From Tillus elongatus (taxonomy: Eukaryota > Arthropoda > Insecta > Coleoptera > Cleridae): a stretch of 64,000 bases of DNA. Below are positions 35,863-51,685 of the stretch, in pieces. Within the stretch, counting starts at the first letter, position 1. Each line of letters opens with the position of its first letter. The position numbers and the translations under genes were made by a program. The stretch spans positions 130,361,454 to 130,425,453 of the forward strand of contig OZ023263.1 of NCBI GenBank assembly GCA_964006375.1, given 5' to 3'. The notes beneath the pieces were generated by a model. It was not told where the DNA came from and did not search any database. It saw only the letters and a list, made by a program, of their open reading frames with translations.

Positions 35863-36206
35863 TTTAATTTTTTATATTGAAATGTAGATATAAAAAAATG
35901 GCGTATCATTATATTTTTTTAATCAATTTGATAACTATTATCAGACAAACGAAAATGAAGTGTTAACTGTTTTCTTAGGTAATGTATATAAATTTAAATA
36001 AATAAGTACTTTAATTTCACGTGAAATAACCCTATTTTGCGTTGTCTATAGTGAAAGTAATAACACGTTTTTACAGAAATTCATCTTTTCACCCAACATT
36101 TTTGATTATTAAATATTTGGATTTACATGCTAGTGGGAAACTCAACTGTTTCAAAAATAACAGCTTCTCAGTTTAACAGAATAACTCTGTGTAGTAGTGT
36201 CCGTAT

Positions 36207-37376
36207 CAGCGTTGCCAGAGTAAGTTTTCAAATTGTACTGAAATGTCAGTAAAAATGTACTAAAATTGATTTTTTTGTACTAAAACATGAAAAGCAATAA
36301 ACTTTAATAATTTTCATTTGTAGCTCAAAAGGCGCAAACAATTTTTGCTGTAAAATATCACGTTGTAACAGAACATAGAGATTTCTTTCCGGAACTTGTA
36401 TATCGTAAAGATGTTCAATAATCACCAGCCGCGTAACTACAGGGGGGCCTAGGGAGCCCCCCCTAGACCTCGCTACCCCCCCCCCCAGACCTCGCTAGGC
36501 CCCCCTAGGAAATAGCTGACTTATATCGACTTCCGAAATACGAGTATTATAAATCCGCTCTGTAAGTTCGCAAACCACGTGTGCTCTGCACCCTCTTTTA
36601 TCGCCTCTATCAATCTCTTTTCTTCACAAATCACAAACAACAAACGACCGGTGTTCGGCAGTCAGTGCAATATACGTACCATCTAGTCGTCAATGGTTAT
36701 GGTTACGCAGCAGCCATTAGAGATAAAAATTAAGGAAAAACCAGTAGTTAGATGAAAACGTTTTAAAGGCAACTACAAGTGGAATCCTTTGAAATCTGAT
36801 TTTTGTCGTTTGTCTAATAGATTTGCAATATATATATATTTTAATTTATTTGTTTACTTTGTAGGTATAGTAAATATTGCTATTACTTTGTAGTTATGTT
36901 TTATTTCATCGATATTAAACGCTTTGTTCAACAAAGTTGGTGTCTTTTGTGATTAACATTCATTTTCCCTTTTAAAAGATCCCAAGTGGCAATTACAGGC
37001 CCAACCTAGGCCCCCTCCAAGCCAGATGGCTAGTTCCGCCTATGATAATCACGCGTGCACATAAGATACTACATTAATCAATTCCACATGCTCTACCCCC
37101 CACAGACAGATATAGAACCAAGCGCGGAGGAAGGCAAGAGGCAAACAAATAACCAGCTTTAGGACAGACAAGCACAGCATAGATCTGTGCTGTGAAATAA
37201 GTCTGCACAGATATTTCCTACGTGATATTTATCTAATAATGCTTGCGAAGGTTATGAGTTATGCGAATTATGTACCTATTAAAATGATTCTACCAAAAAT
37301 GTACTAGAAATGGTGTAATTGTATTTTTGTATAAAAAGAGTGAAAATGTACTAAATTAGTACAATTGTACCAGCTG
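36207..37376. mobile_element. hAT-like non-autonomous element, second level of nesting
   Basis: GTCCGTAT flanks both ends (36199-36206 and 37377-37384), an 8-bp target duplication. The left end is CAGCGTTGCCAGAG, the right end (reverse complement) CAGCTGGTACAATTG; only the CAGC termini and subterminal AATTGTACT / TGTACTAAAAT-type motifs match. No transposase is present. It lies inside the larger hAT-like element and contains a third one. Confidence 0.8.
36426..37044. mobile_element. hAT-like non-autonomous element, third level of nesting
   Basis: ATAATCAC flanks both ends (36418-36425 and 37045-37052), an 8-bp target duplication. The left end is CAGCCGCGTAACTAC; the right end in reverse complement is CATAGGCGGAACTAG, sharing CA, GCG and AACTA. 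Subterminal GGGGGGCCTAGG and CCTAGGCCCCC extend the symmetry. CCCCTAGACCTCGCTA is duplicated around a poly-C run near 36470-36500. No coding region. Confidence 0.75.
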
Positions 37377-37729
37377 GTCCGTATGCCGTATCCCCATCAA
37401 CAACCGGCTAAAATTAAAATTAAACCGTTTTATTGTACCGAAGATCGTACGTCCCTAAAGCTGTGAGCGAGAGCGAGCATTCCCAATCTCAAGGCTATTC
37501 ATCCCGTTAAATGGTTAAATAACCGTTGGCGATGAAAACCGATGTTTATTCATCGAACCTAGTTGCAGTAGAACTGAAACAGACACGACTCCGAATTCTA
37601 GGTTAGTGTAAAAAGCGTTACTTTTTAAGGCGTTATTTTTATAAATCGATAACTGGTGGTTACCGTTACGGCTCGGTAACCGCTTAAAAATAGCTGACAG
37701 TTAAATAACGACCCATCACTACAGACGGA

Positions 37730-38809
37730 AAGGATCAAGGACACTGTTGCTGCTAAAAATAACCTGTGTACTAGGTATACCTGGCTTGTTTTAGATATAA
37801 AAAGGGAGGTATATGACTGAAATAACGTTTAGAAAACAAAGAAAGCAAATAACATGAAACTGGTGTGGAACATCTCTAATATCTTCAGTAGTGAATTTAA
37901 ACAGGGCATTTTTTTATATCCCCTGCATCCATTATAATTATTAAGTATTAAAAAAGAAAAACTAAAACCCTTTCTTGTTTAAAAATATTATTGTAAACAT
38001 GGGTACACTTCAGACTAAGTACTTAGCTACCTATCTTTTCAGAAAAGGCGAAAAAAAGCTTATACTTACTTGGAAACATCGCACATTTGATCAATTACCA
38101 ATGTTAATATTTTAATTACTTACCTGGTACAGACATAGTATATAGCAGAAACTACAATTTTTACGTCAGGAATTCCTTTAAAACGAATTATCTTCTATTA
38201 CAAAATACATCTACACATTATTCCATTTTTGAAAGAAGCACACCTCTATAAAATCGTTTATTAATTGCATGCTTCTTTTTAACTTACAGTGGTATGATAA
38301 TGTATGTTCAAACCTCTTGTCATTTTCCGACGTCATACAATGATGAAATTTTGCACGGCCACAAAGTTGCTTTACAATACAAGATTTCTTTGTTATTTTT
38401 ATTTATTTCTGTATATGCATATGTTATATAAGTGAGAAAAAACTAAAAACAGACTTTTATTAGTAATGCACTGAAAAGAAAATGTAATTATATTAGTTTG
38501 ACTTGTATCTAACTGCAAAAGAGTGGGGCGTTCTTTTATTTTAATTCATAAAGCGCCTCTTGCAATTACATATAGGTCAATCTAATATAATTATTTTTTG
38601 GTGCATTACCTACTAATCATAAATACTAGCATAGTGAAACTATAAATTATTTTCCTGCTTTTTAGTTTTCAGTGCGATGATGCCATATAATTTTATTGTC
38701 GTCAGAATTGCAAAGCTTCAAACGACAATTAGAAATGGATGAAATTCTATTTGCAATAGTTGCTTATATACTTAGTCAAAGTTAAGCTAATAAATGCGAG
38801 GTAATATAA
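37730..38809. other. AT-rich non-coding stretch right of the hAT nest
   Basis: No gene recognised. A segment at 38707-38800 (ACGACAATTAGAAATGG ... AAGCTAATAAA) recurs in diverged form at 39450-39545, flanking the tandem array between them. Confidence 0.5.
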
Positions 38810-39420
38810 TTTTAAATTTTAATCGCAAATTCCTAAACTGCGCCCATAAAACTACTCAGATAGCGATTTTAAGTACAATCAAACAACACCATACAACGCA
38901 TTTGTCCACCATGCTGTCATTTTGAATTTCTGAAATTTAACTATAAATTCCTAATCAAAGATATCAAAAACCTCCAGATATCGATTTTAAGTCGAATCGG
39001 ACCTTTAAAAGGCAAAATTCGTTAACCATGATGTAAACATTTTGAAATTCTAAATTTTAAACCGAAATTTCTAATCTGCGACCAGGAAAATCGTGAAATG
39101 TAATTTTAAGTAGAATCGGACCATACGATACAAAATTTATCTACCATGTTGGAGTTGCCATTCTGAACTTATAAACTTTAAGTATACATTCCTAATCTGC
39201 GACAACCCCCCCCCCCCCCCTAGATATAGATTTTGAATCAAGTCGGGCCATAAATGACGAAATTCCTCCGCCATGTTGCCACCGTCGATTTGATTTCTAA
39301 ATTTCAACTATAAATTCCTAATCTGAGATACAGAAAATCCCTAGATATCGATCTGACCATAGATGACAAAATTCGGCGGCCAAATTGCCACCGCCATTTT
39401 CAGTCTAAAAAATCAATACC
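38810..39420. repeat. Degenerate ~120-bp tandem repeat, about five copies
   Basis: The mark AATTCCTAATCTGCGA or close variants recurs at about 38828, 38946, 39066, 39187 and 39313 (steps 118-126). Units also share TAGATATCGATTTTAAG and CGGACCAT. A poly-C run interrupts one unit near 39206. Confidence 0.8.
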
Positions 39421-39953
39421 ATAATACCTATTGTATTGTCTCTGGACTTACATAAGTTTGTAAAATTTCAAGTAATACGACAATTAGAAGTGGGTGAAAA
39501 ATAAGTTGTAAGATTAGGAACTTATAAGTCAAGCTAATAAAAGCATGTTAAAAAGGGGGCCGCCCCAAGCTATTCGGTTTAGTCATGCATAGGTACTTTT
39601 CTTAATTTCCTTATTGTAAATATAATGAAATATTATGTATTTTTGTATTGCAACAAAAATTTATATTTTGTATTATACAGGGTAGTGTACTTAATTCAGC
39701 TGCAATTCAAACGTTTCTTAACAGCCTAAGTTGATCATCTCAAATAAAAATTTATAAATTTTTATATTGTAATGTCATTAGACAATATAGGCATCTGTAG
39801 ATAAAATTACCTTATAGACGTTTTCTATTTTTCAAGTAAGATAGAAGACTCAATATTTCGAAAACCGTCAGAGCGATGAGTATAAACATAAACAGATTGA
39901 AAAGGTAACATAAAAAATTACATGGCGATCCAATTAAAATTATTGGCTTATAC

Positions 39954-40129
39954 TACTAAGTGAAGATTGGAACCTGTGATGGGCACTGAGAAGTATACTT
40001 TGAGAACCCAAATCACCACAACACATATTTTAAAGGCATCATCTACTGATGACGCTAACTTTGTTAGCGAAACGATCGTCAGTTTCTGTAAAGATGTGTT
40101 GCGGTGATTTGAGTTCTCCAAGTGTAGTT
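39954..40129. mobile_element. 176-bp insert with inverted arms and ribozyme-like core
   Basis: ATTATTGGCTTATAC is present at 39939-39953 and 40130-40144, a 15-bp direct repeat that looks like a target duplication. Within, 39995-40025 (ACTTTGAGAACCCAAATCAC...) pairs with 40094-40126, enclosing the hammerhead-like core annotated separately. Such a small unit could be a Penelope-type terminal fragment or a retrozyme-like element; neither a reverse transcriptase nor a second copy is in the window. Confidence 0.55.
40041..40099 (+). ncRNA. Hammerhead-ribozyme-like core
   Basis: The conserved elements occur in the right order: CTGATGA (40046-40052), stem II GCTAAC/GTTAGC with a TTT loop (40054-40068), GAA (40069-40071), a short stem III ACG-AT-CGT (40072-40079) and the cleavage-site C (GTC, 40080). 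One extra C sits between CTGATGA and stem II. Stem I pairs only distally (CATCT with AGATG), leaving an internal loop, so self-cleavage is doubtful. The short stem III is as in hammerheads reported from Penelope-like elements. Confidence 0.5.
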
Positions 40130-40467
40130 ATTATTGGCTTATACGTGTAATGTATTAAAAAACGTTGAAACTGAAGCTCTATTATAAACACCATATTTCT
40201 AAACAATTTGTAAGGTATTCTAGGATTGGAATATTCCTTTACAGTCTGTGACAAAATAAAATGTGCAGTCTGTAATAAATCTAAAGAGGTAAAAATTTGC
40301 AAAGACGTGCCAAGTAAAAGATTTTTGATAATTCTTTAATACATTAATGATTGATTGAATTAAACTTACTTTAAAACCGAACGTAAAAACAAGATATTTA
40401 AAGTAAAGAAGTTAGTAACCACTTACAGTAACAATAGAAAGCTTTACGATATTTAAGTTATTTTTAA

Positions 40468-40815
40468 GAGCATCGGTGGTTCAGTGGTAAGGACTTTTGA
40501 TTGATTTGTTTTGATTGTGAGCCTCTGAACCGAAGATTGCTGTGTTCGATTCCCAGGGTTCCTCTTTCACATTTTTACTACATACTGTAAAATCAATATC
40601 AAACGAGGTTGTGGCACTGTATTGACCAACTTGAATGTCTGCACGTTCGCCCTTCGGAGGGAGCGTAAAACCGTCGCTTCCGTGACCATGCGATGTTGAG
40701 CATGTTAAAATCCCAACCCTCCTTACAAAAAGGCAGGGGTTCGGCGAAATTTCCAAGATAGTCAGGTGTAACTGCTCCATGGCTTCGGTTATTGGCCATA
40801 GTCGCAGAAATAGGC
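40468..40815 (+). mobile_element. tRNA-derived SINE, copy 2
   Basis: The 5' end (GAGCATCGGTGGTTCAGTGG) resembles a glycine-type tRNA start including the A box; the B box is TGTTCGATTCC (~40548). The body (GAATGTCTGCACGTTCGCCC, TTCGGAGGGAGCGTAAAACC, TCGGTTATTGGCCATAGTCG) matches the SINE at 23354-23710 throughout and ends in an A-rich CGTTAAAAAAA. I could not define a clear target duplication. Non-coding. Confidence 0.8.
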
Positions 40816-41159
40816 CGAACGTTAAAAAAATATTTTTATTTAAAAGTGAAATCAACTGTGAAAGTGGTAAAATACAGTGTATCCGGTTTTCGTTAAAAAA
40901 CAGGGACAAGAAGTAGGTACTTAATTAAGAAAATACACATTTAACTAATATATCTTGAGAGAATATCTAGATATACCTCCAACATTTCACATGAAACATC
41001 ACCATGTTTTTTAATAACTTGTCATAAACTAAATACAACATAGAACATACAACTAAATATAGTTTTAAAAAAGTCAAATTCTCTGCAATTGTATTTTTGG
41101 CTAATGATCGTTTCGCTTGCTTATAAATGAGTTTCAAAGGGAACAATACATGTGTCCTG

Positions 41160-42390
41160 TAATTATTACTTCCACATCGTGGAAGTATCGCATCGGTGAC
41201 AAAAATTTCACTTTTTTTTTCGCTTAAACGTCGTAAAAAGGGTCAAAACATAGAGAACATATCATTTGGGAACGATTTTTTTGTCTGTCGGTCTGTATGT
41301 CTGATTGTGGTCACGATAACTTAAGAACGAATTGAGATATCGTCTTCAAATGCTGTATACAGTTAGCACCCGAAAAACTAACGGTTCGGATTGTTTTCGG
41401 GTAAAATCGCTCCAGAGGGTAGGGGATGAATGGAGGGTGATTTGGTGAAAATTGATATTTTTTCGTTAAAACTCGAGTAATATAAGGTTTTAGAGTTTGT
41501 TTATTAGAAAACTTTCAATTTCATAAAACATCTGGTATTCTGTGCTGAAATTAAATTAGGGGTTGAATTTGTGGGAGTGGAATTTCAGTGAGAGAACTTT
41601 AGAATTATTTTTTTTGCCAAGACGAGGTAAAAAGTCTTAAAACATACAAAAAACTTGATTTTCGGACCGCAATTTTTTGTGTGTGTCGGTCTGTCAGTCG
41701 GTCTGTCGGCCTATATGCCTGTCTGCTAGCAGGCGCAATAACTTTCGAAATAAGTGAGGTACAGTCCTCAAATTTGGTATCCAGTTAGCAGCCGACAGAG
41801 GAACGCTTCGAATTGTTTTTGCGTAAGATCGCTTCAGGGGGTAGGAAATAAATAGGGGCTGATTTGGTGAAAATTGAATTTTTTTCGTTAAAACTCGAGT
41901 AAGATAACGTTTCAGAAGTTTATGAGTACAGGAATATGAATATTCCGTTATGATCAAGTCATTGACCCTGAGGAGAGTAGATTATCACAGCTATGTGGAA
42001 GTCATGATTCAATTTGCAGCACTATTGGAATACAAAGCAGTAGTGGTATTTGATGGCAAATATTACGACTTAGATAAACGTATCTTATGCCAATTGTTAC
42101 TATTTTAAATTTAAAGATGATATCTCAATTCGTTCGAAAGTTATTGCGCCTATTAACAGACAGACGTACATGCCGACAGATCGACTGACCGACAGTCAAA
42201 AAAATTTCATTTTATAATCAAGTTTTCTATATGTTTTGAGACTTTTTACGCCGTTTTAGGAACAAAGAAAAATATTGAAATTTTTGTCAGTAATATTCCA
42301 CTCCCACACATTCAACCCCCAATTTTCATTTCAGAACAGAATACCAGATGATTGATGAAATTAAAAGCTTTTTACGGAGCAAATATTTCC
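41160..42390. repeat. Inverted and direct repeats with CTGTCGGTCTGTC motifs
   Basis: Two same-orientation copies (about 41190-41470 and 41600-41930) share TTTGTCTGTCGGTCTGT-like text, AAAACTCGAGTAA and CTTCAGGGGGTAGG-like text. A reversed copy lies at about 42105-42380; for example CATCTGGTATTCTG...AGGGGTTGAATTTGTGGGAG (41528-41575) pairs with 42300-42350. A palindrome ACTTCCAC-ATC-GTGGAAGT stands at 41169-41187. This could be a decayed inverted-repeat transposon; no target duplication was found. Confidence 0.6.
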
Positions 42391-45648
<3,258 letters not shown>

Positions 45649-45650
<2 letters not shown>

Positions 45651-46454
45651 TGTTCTAAACCGGTTTCTTTCAAAAAAAAATTTCGATGCGATGATCCCCA
45701 TTACAGTTTATCTATTTTGAGAGATTCCAATAGATATAATAATGAAATATGTTTATTGACACTTTTGCTTGTTAACTGAAAAAGTTATGGTGAAAAAACC
45801 TCCCAGGTTTTGATTTCCCAGGTATATAGGTACAAATTCGCCTTTCACCTGTGTCTCTGTTTTTTAATTTAACAACTCTTTATTTCCAGAATGTTCCAAG
45901 TTTTGAACCTCTTCTAAATATTGACGTTGGAAAAGTTTTTATTTAAATACGTCCTGAATTTGATTGAAAAATGATCGATCTCGCAGCTGAATGTATTGAA
46001 ACATTGTTATATAGATTTTATTTTAGAAATTTGTAGAGACCTTAACCTGAGGTAAGAGCCAAATGAAATGTTTTATAAAAAATTAAGTTTTGACACCTAT
46101 TTACGTCTTCATTTTCCAAACAATAATTTTTAAATTTGTATGAAATAACATATTTGTACTCGACTGATCGACCTTTTCATTCGTTTACGTATTTGAAGTC
46201 AATTTTGGAACTGGATAAATTCTTTGATATAATTGCTTTTTAGCAAACATATTTGGCGCAAAGCACACCATATAAGATTTTCCAAACTTTGGTTGATATA
46301 ATTCTCTTAATATGTTACCCAAGTCTCTTTATCTCTATATTTGAATAGTATTTTGAAATATATTATGTCTTATGCTCATCGATAATGATCGTCAGACCGA
46401 AACAATGTCTCTGGATTTCATAATTTCACAAAATAATTTATTACATAGTGCAAG
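45649..46454. other. AT-rich non-coding stretch
   Basis: Nothing recognised. Confidence 0.5.
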
Positions 46455-47137
46455 TGCTTTCTCGGAGCTCACCCAGAGCCCTTGACCAACCGTCCACCCT
46501 TCCACCACTTTCAGTGCTGTTTTCATGCGCTCCCACACTGACTGTGTAACCTTTCCTCGGACTATAATGGTCGTTCGCATAGCCCTGTACCTCATGAAGG
46601 CCCCCTCTATGTCTAGGAAGGCCCCCCAGTGCCATTTCCCTGTTCTCCAGCGTATTCTCCAGTTTCAGCACCAGTTGGTGCAGTGCTGTTTCTGTTGAGA
46701 ATTCTGCTCTGTATGCATATTGTCTCCAGTGTAGGGGATATGCTTCCAGTACACGGCCACTAATGTGCCGGTCGAGCAGCTTTTCCTCTGTAAGGACATG
46801 TGACTTATTGGCCTCTACGACTTTGCCTGGTGTGTTGGACGCCCAGGTTTAGGAATGAATACAACCCTGGCCAGTTTCCATGCCCTCGGAATGTACCCCA
46901 GAGCCAGGCTGGCCCTCATAATGAGGGCAAGCGCCGGCGCCAGTATATCTGGAGCATGATGGGCACCATTCCGTCAAATCCCGGCGGTTTGTATGGCTTA
47001 AAGCTGTTAATGTCCCATCTGATTTTGCTCCAAACAACCACCTCTTTAGCGTCTGTCCAGTCTACTTTAGATGCCCGCCTATAAGGCGTCTCTATTTCTG
47101 AGTTTTCCCAGTCCGGAGGTGATTGGTTTATTATGTT
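46455..47137 (-). pseudogene. Internal fragment of LINE ORF2
   Basis: This is a diverged, shortened copy of 26877-27815 in the intact LINE (reverse transcriptase region). Frames retain VDGWSRALGELRES, LKLENTLENRE, WDINSFKPYKPPGFDG and PDWENSEIETPYRRASKVDW. About 240 bases between the equivalents of 27015 and 27260 are missing, with further small indels in the YADD region. Both ends of the LINE are absent, which is unusual for simple 5' truncation. Its right edge abuts the ~340-bp satellite-like repeat. Confidence 0.85.
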
Positions 47138-47985
47138 AAAAGTATGATCATATTGTGATATCAACTGGAAACTCTCTACTCGACTGCTATATTGCTGGAG
47201 TCTGTAGCTATTTCGCGAACCGAGTTTGAGTTTTTTAATCGGACAAGGTAGGTTTTTTTTTCGGTGGGCGCAAATTTGAATGCTCATATCTTGCTTAATA
47301 ATTGAGCTAGGTGGAATCCGAGGTGACCGTTGGATATTTAAGTTCAAATTACATTATATCAAGAGATCGACTTAAAAAAAAGATTAAAAGAAAATTAATT
47401 GTTCCGTATAATACATGTTTTATAAATATATTAATGTTAACTTTCGATATATCGTCGATTCATGTTCAATTTAATTTTTTTGGTTAAAGTATAATCATTC
47501 TGTGATATCAATTGGAATCCGCCTAATCGTTTGGTGTACTGCTGAAGTCCGTACCTATAACACGAACCGAGTTATGAGTTTTTTAATACGACAAGGTCGT
47601 CTTTTTTTTCGGTAGGCGCAACTTTAAATGCTCATATCTCCCTTAATAATTGAGCTAGGCGGAATCCAAGTTGACCGTCGGATAATTGAGGTTAAATAAC
47701 ATGAAACAGAGAAAATGGTTTAAAAAGAATCAATAATAAAAATTGCATTGTACATGTTTTATTTTAATGTTAACTTTCGATATATATCATCGATTCATTT
47801 TGAATTGAAATTTTTTAGTTACGGTATGATCATTTTTGATATTAATTGGAATCTTCCGAATCGATTGATTTATCGCTGAAGTCTGTAGCTAAAGCACGAG
47901 CCGAGTTATGAGTCTTTGAATGCTTGAACTTTAAATGCTCACATCTCGCTTTATAAATTTCATTGTTTTGTATAACACACGTCTT
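47138..47985 (+). repeat. Satellite-like ~340-bp tandem repeat, about 2.5 copies
   Basis: TATGATCAT...TGATATCAATTGGAAT begins units at about 47143, 47490 and 47825 (steps 347 and 335). Shared internal marks include GCTGAAGTCCGTA, ACCGAGTTATGAG, TTTTTTCGGTAGGCGCAA, TAATAATTGAGCTAGGCGGA and TTAATGTTAACTTTCGATAT. The third unit is partial. Confidence 0.85.
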
Positions 47986-48129
47986 ATTCTATGGTATAAG
48001 AAAAATGCTCACATTAACAACTGTTTAGCACTTTTCGTTATCGGTTTAAAATGTCAAACTATATTTGTTTCATAGAAACGTAGACATTTTTATTCACTTG
48101 TATCATGTTTTTTCCTAGATGCAGAGGTT

Positions 48130-50700
48130 TACTGGAAAACTTTCAAGAAAAACCGTTAAGATTAATTTCAACGGTGAAATATTTGGGCGGGCAGACACAA
48201 ACAGTGATTTAAAGGTAGATGTGGAAAAAATAATGAACAAGAAGTAACTAAAACGAATAAAACCGTGGGTACGTAAAAATACTAAGGCTAATACTGAAAC
48301 GTAACTGCCAAAGAAATATTAGAATCAAGGTTAGAAGAAGCATACTTTAAACATAAATACATTTGAAACATGATTCACCAAAAATATAGGAAAGCAACAG
48401 TGATGCAAAGAAAAATGAAAAAATGGAAAATACATGTAATAAGGACGATCGAATCAAGGCTACCCAGCAAGTAAAATGTCTAGGAACAAAAGGTAGAGTC
48501 ACAAAGTACAACAAATACTAGAAAAGCAAGACATTGCTAAACACTGCAAAACATATTTGGAAGAATTGTTTGAACGAGACGAAATTATTTGTAAGCAAAA
48601 GTGTATGTATATGAAGGAGACAGTGAAGATAAACCCAGGTGATCTGGGTCCGCCCATTTCAGTAGCAAAAATTGAACGCCCTTAACGAAGCTAGCCACAA
48701 AAAAAACTCATGGGGTAGACAAATTAACAGTAGAACTTTTTGGTGGAAAATGTAAAGAAACACTTTTCGACCAGATTGTGAAATGTCAAACATCAGGGAA
48801 CTTCCCAGTGAGTTATAATAGTAAAAGTATTACTATTCCAAAAACGGTGAATGCGCCGAAATACAACCGGCAAAAGACAATAAGTATACATGACGATGTA
48901 ACAAAGATTCTGCTAATCATAGTAAAAAGTTGAATAAGCAGCAAAATTAAATGCGACACTTAAAGCAATATGAGCAAGGATGTTTAGGAGAGGTATAGAT
49001 ATGTACGTTTGTTGCTGTTGTTGACTTGAAAAAAAGCATTCGATAGCGTAGATCGGAAAATATTTTTTAGCATAATGAAGAGAGCTGGATTGGATGGGAG
49101 AGAGATCTATGTATACAAAAATCAAAGTACCCTGAAAGATGTTAACGAATATGAAACTCAAGCTAAATGTGCGGCAAGGATGCCCTTTAGCGCAATATTT
49201 GTTCAATTCATTTATAGAAAATAGAATAAATAGACTGAAAGAAATGACAGCTGGAAGCAGAATATTTAAAGAGCTTAATAATAAAAGGTAAACGCCCAGA
49301 TAGTATACTACTTGCGTAAGCGTTTTGGCTGGTTAGAGTGATCCTCAGAAGAATCTCGAATACACTAAGGGCGTAGACAGTATGCAGCATGCAAGAGTAC
49401 AAGCTGTAAACTCAAAATTCTAATTTAATTGACAAAGAGTATCAAACTCAACCAAGGCTATTTGAAACAAGTAAAAAACTAAGGTTTAACACTAGATTGT
49501 GCAGACAAAACAATAATCCTAAAATAAAAACTAACAGCGAATTAATTGCCTTAATACAAAAAAAAACATTGGAAAAAAATATATTAAAAAGCAAAAGAAC
49601 TAACACACATGCCACCACTACACAACTAAAAAGGACCTACAAAAAATATGTATCTCACTAAATTGATCCGCTAGAAAAGTTTCTGAAATATACTCTGTGT
49701 ATTCTAGATTCGCCTTTTAATTAGCTAAAATGCATAGGGGGCAATGCCTATAAGTCTTCCATTCTCAAGCACTGTAAATATGTTGTGCCCATATGTAGGT
49801 ATTGATGTTCAGAAACAATATGCGTAGAAATGCAGAAACCATTGCCAAGTATTCCAGTGTACTGGATGGTGTGTTGAGAATAATTAAACTCAAAATCGAT
49901 ATGATATTATAATAATTATTATTATTGTTGTGCTTTATTAGGATATAATGATACATAACGTGCATATTTTGAAGTCAGCGACTCGTACATATGTTATTTG
50001 ACACAATTCAAATATATTCTTGGCCGAAATGTGCTTTCCAAAAGTTATCTACTTCAGATTTTGACGTACCAAAACCAAAGTTCCTTTTTCTCTGATCGTA
50101 TGTTCCACTCATTGCCTACCTTGACTATAAATCCCGAACATATCAGAATTCTCTGTGTACTAAAATCTATTCTAACCACTCCATATTTATATAAAATTTT
50201 CTAAATAGTAGGACCTAAATGACTAAACTATTTAAGATAAGTAAGGATAGGACTGCGAAAATGTTCATAAAGCTAAATGGCCAACCAATTAAACAAATAG
50301 AAATATACCAAAGAAGTGAGAAGGCGACTAGTAATGGTAGAGCAAGTATACAACAGACAAATTCTCTTTTTGTTAATAAACATTTTAACTGAATCTGGAA
50401 AGATGTTTTGCAAGATTATCATACTGTATGGGGCGAACGCTGGAGTTTTAATGAGCAGTATCTAAATAAAATAGAAGCTTTTCAAATGAGGCCATACAAA
50501 ATAACGAAGGTAAAGTACCCTTAAAGAAATGTGCATAAAAGTGGTAGAGAGGTGAGAGAAGAGAAGATACTTAGTGAAAGAAATTGAAAGGAGACAAACC
50601 TTGTTGGACATATTCTAAGACGTAAACTTTCTGAAAACATGACTTAAATGAGTGATAATGTTGCCAATATTATGCACATTATATACCAAAAGTTTGTGCA
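48130..50700 (+). pseudogene. Heavily decayed LINE (reverse transcriptase)
   Basis: Pieces in all three plus frames line up with a LINE RT: GDLGPPISVAKIE and SGNFPVSYNSKSI (48640-48830), AFDSVDRKIFFSIMKRAGLD (49030-49095), KLKLNVRQGCPLAQYLFNSF (49153-49212), a relic of the YADD region near 49293, and WGERWSFNEQYLNKIEAFQM (50430-50490) near the C-terminus. Stops and shifts are frequent. The order and spacing indicate one old plus-strand element of the endonuclease-RT type; the clade is not assigned. Confidence 0.7.
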
Positions 50701-51477
50701 GCAATAAAAAAATAGAACTAATGCATTTTGTTTCACCAGCTGCCTTTAAAACTTTTGAACAGCTTCTTATTCTCCAAGTATAACGCTAGTTACCATTGTT
50801 AATAACGGATAGAACGAGGATTTTTTGCGTCTAAATACGTTATCACAGCTGGGAATAAAAGGCTGGCAATCGAGATATTATCACGTCGTCATCGATATAC
50901 TAGATGTGAGTGACCTTTAATTAAAAAATGTGCGAAAAGCCTTGGTAATTTCTTATTATGAAGAAGAATAATTAAATAAAGTTAAAAAAAAAGAATTCTC
51001 TGAATTGCACATTTATGGCAACAATCAGAAATCTTATAAATTCTAAAAATTAAATAACATCCACCCTGCCTTTGCAGTAAGAAAATAAATATGAGTGAAT
51101 AACAGGTTTGGCGAGCCATTGTATCGATCGAAAACAAGTTATATCTTTTCCTAATAAAGGGCTGTTGCCATAAACACCTATGTTTCGATTTAAAACAGTT
51201 ATTTAACATTCAGGTGATTACAAAATCCTTACATTATCCTTTTAGGGTTAGAAGATAACATTGTTTTACTATATAGACACATTCCGATTAAGGTACAAAT
51301 AATAACTACACAAAAAATTAAGTACCAATGCAAACTTTTATTTGTTTATTTATTGTAATTTACCCCGCCCCCATTTGCCCGTTTTCAAGACACAACCCCC
51401 CTTACATACTTACACACTGACATACATATGACTTATAAAACACTGTTATTAGTAACAAGATTTGATATATCAAGTGA
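50701..51477. other. Non-coding stretch
   Basis: No gene or repeat recognised. Confidence 0.5.
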
Positions 51478-51563
51478 ATAAACGTTCTATCACCTCCGCC
51501 ACTGGGCTCCGATGCTACTTACTATATACACGCACAGTGATAGAGGGAGTGAGAACCACCTAC

Positions 51564-51685
51564 CTTGCAAAGCTCTTCCACCTGCGTCTTACAGTCATCT
51601 GGGTTACTATTACGAGTAACTTTAGCCTGTGATCGTCCACTGGAACCCTACGTAGTAGTAATAATCAAAGGTTCTAAGCCATTAA
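51564..51685 (-). pseudogene. Exon-2-like block of copy B
   Basis: The block is preceded by a polypyrimidine tract and CAG acceptor (CTCTCTCGAACTTCTTCAG) and followed by AAG|GTAGGT. Entered in the phase left by exon 1, it reads NGLEPLIITTT, then a TAG, then GSSGRSQAKVTRNSNPDDCK and TQVEELCK to the donor: 122 nt, ending on a codon boundary. The single stop makes this copy defective, or the acceptor used is another one. The C-terminal half is similar to copy A. Confidence 0.4.

Noticed and set aside
38810..39420. CRISPR-like spaced repeats
   Set aside because: Units are degenerate, ~120 bp and lack uniform spacers; the window is eukaryotic.
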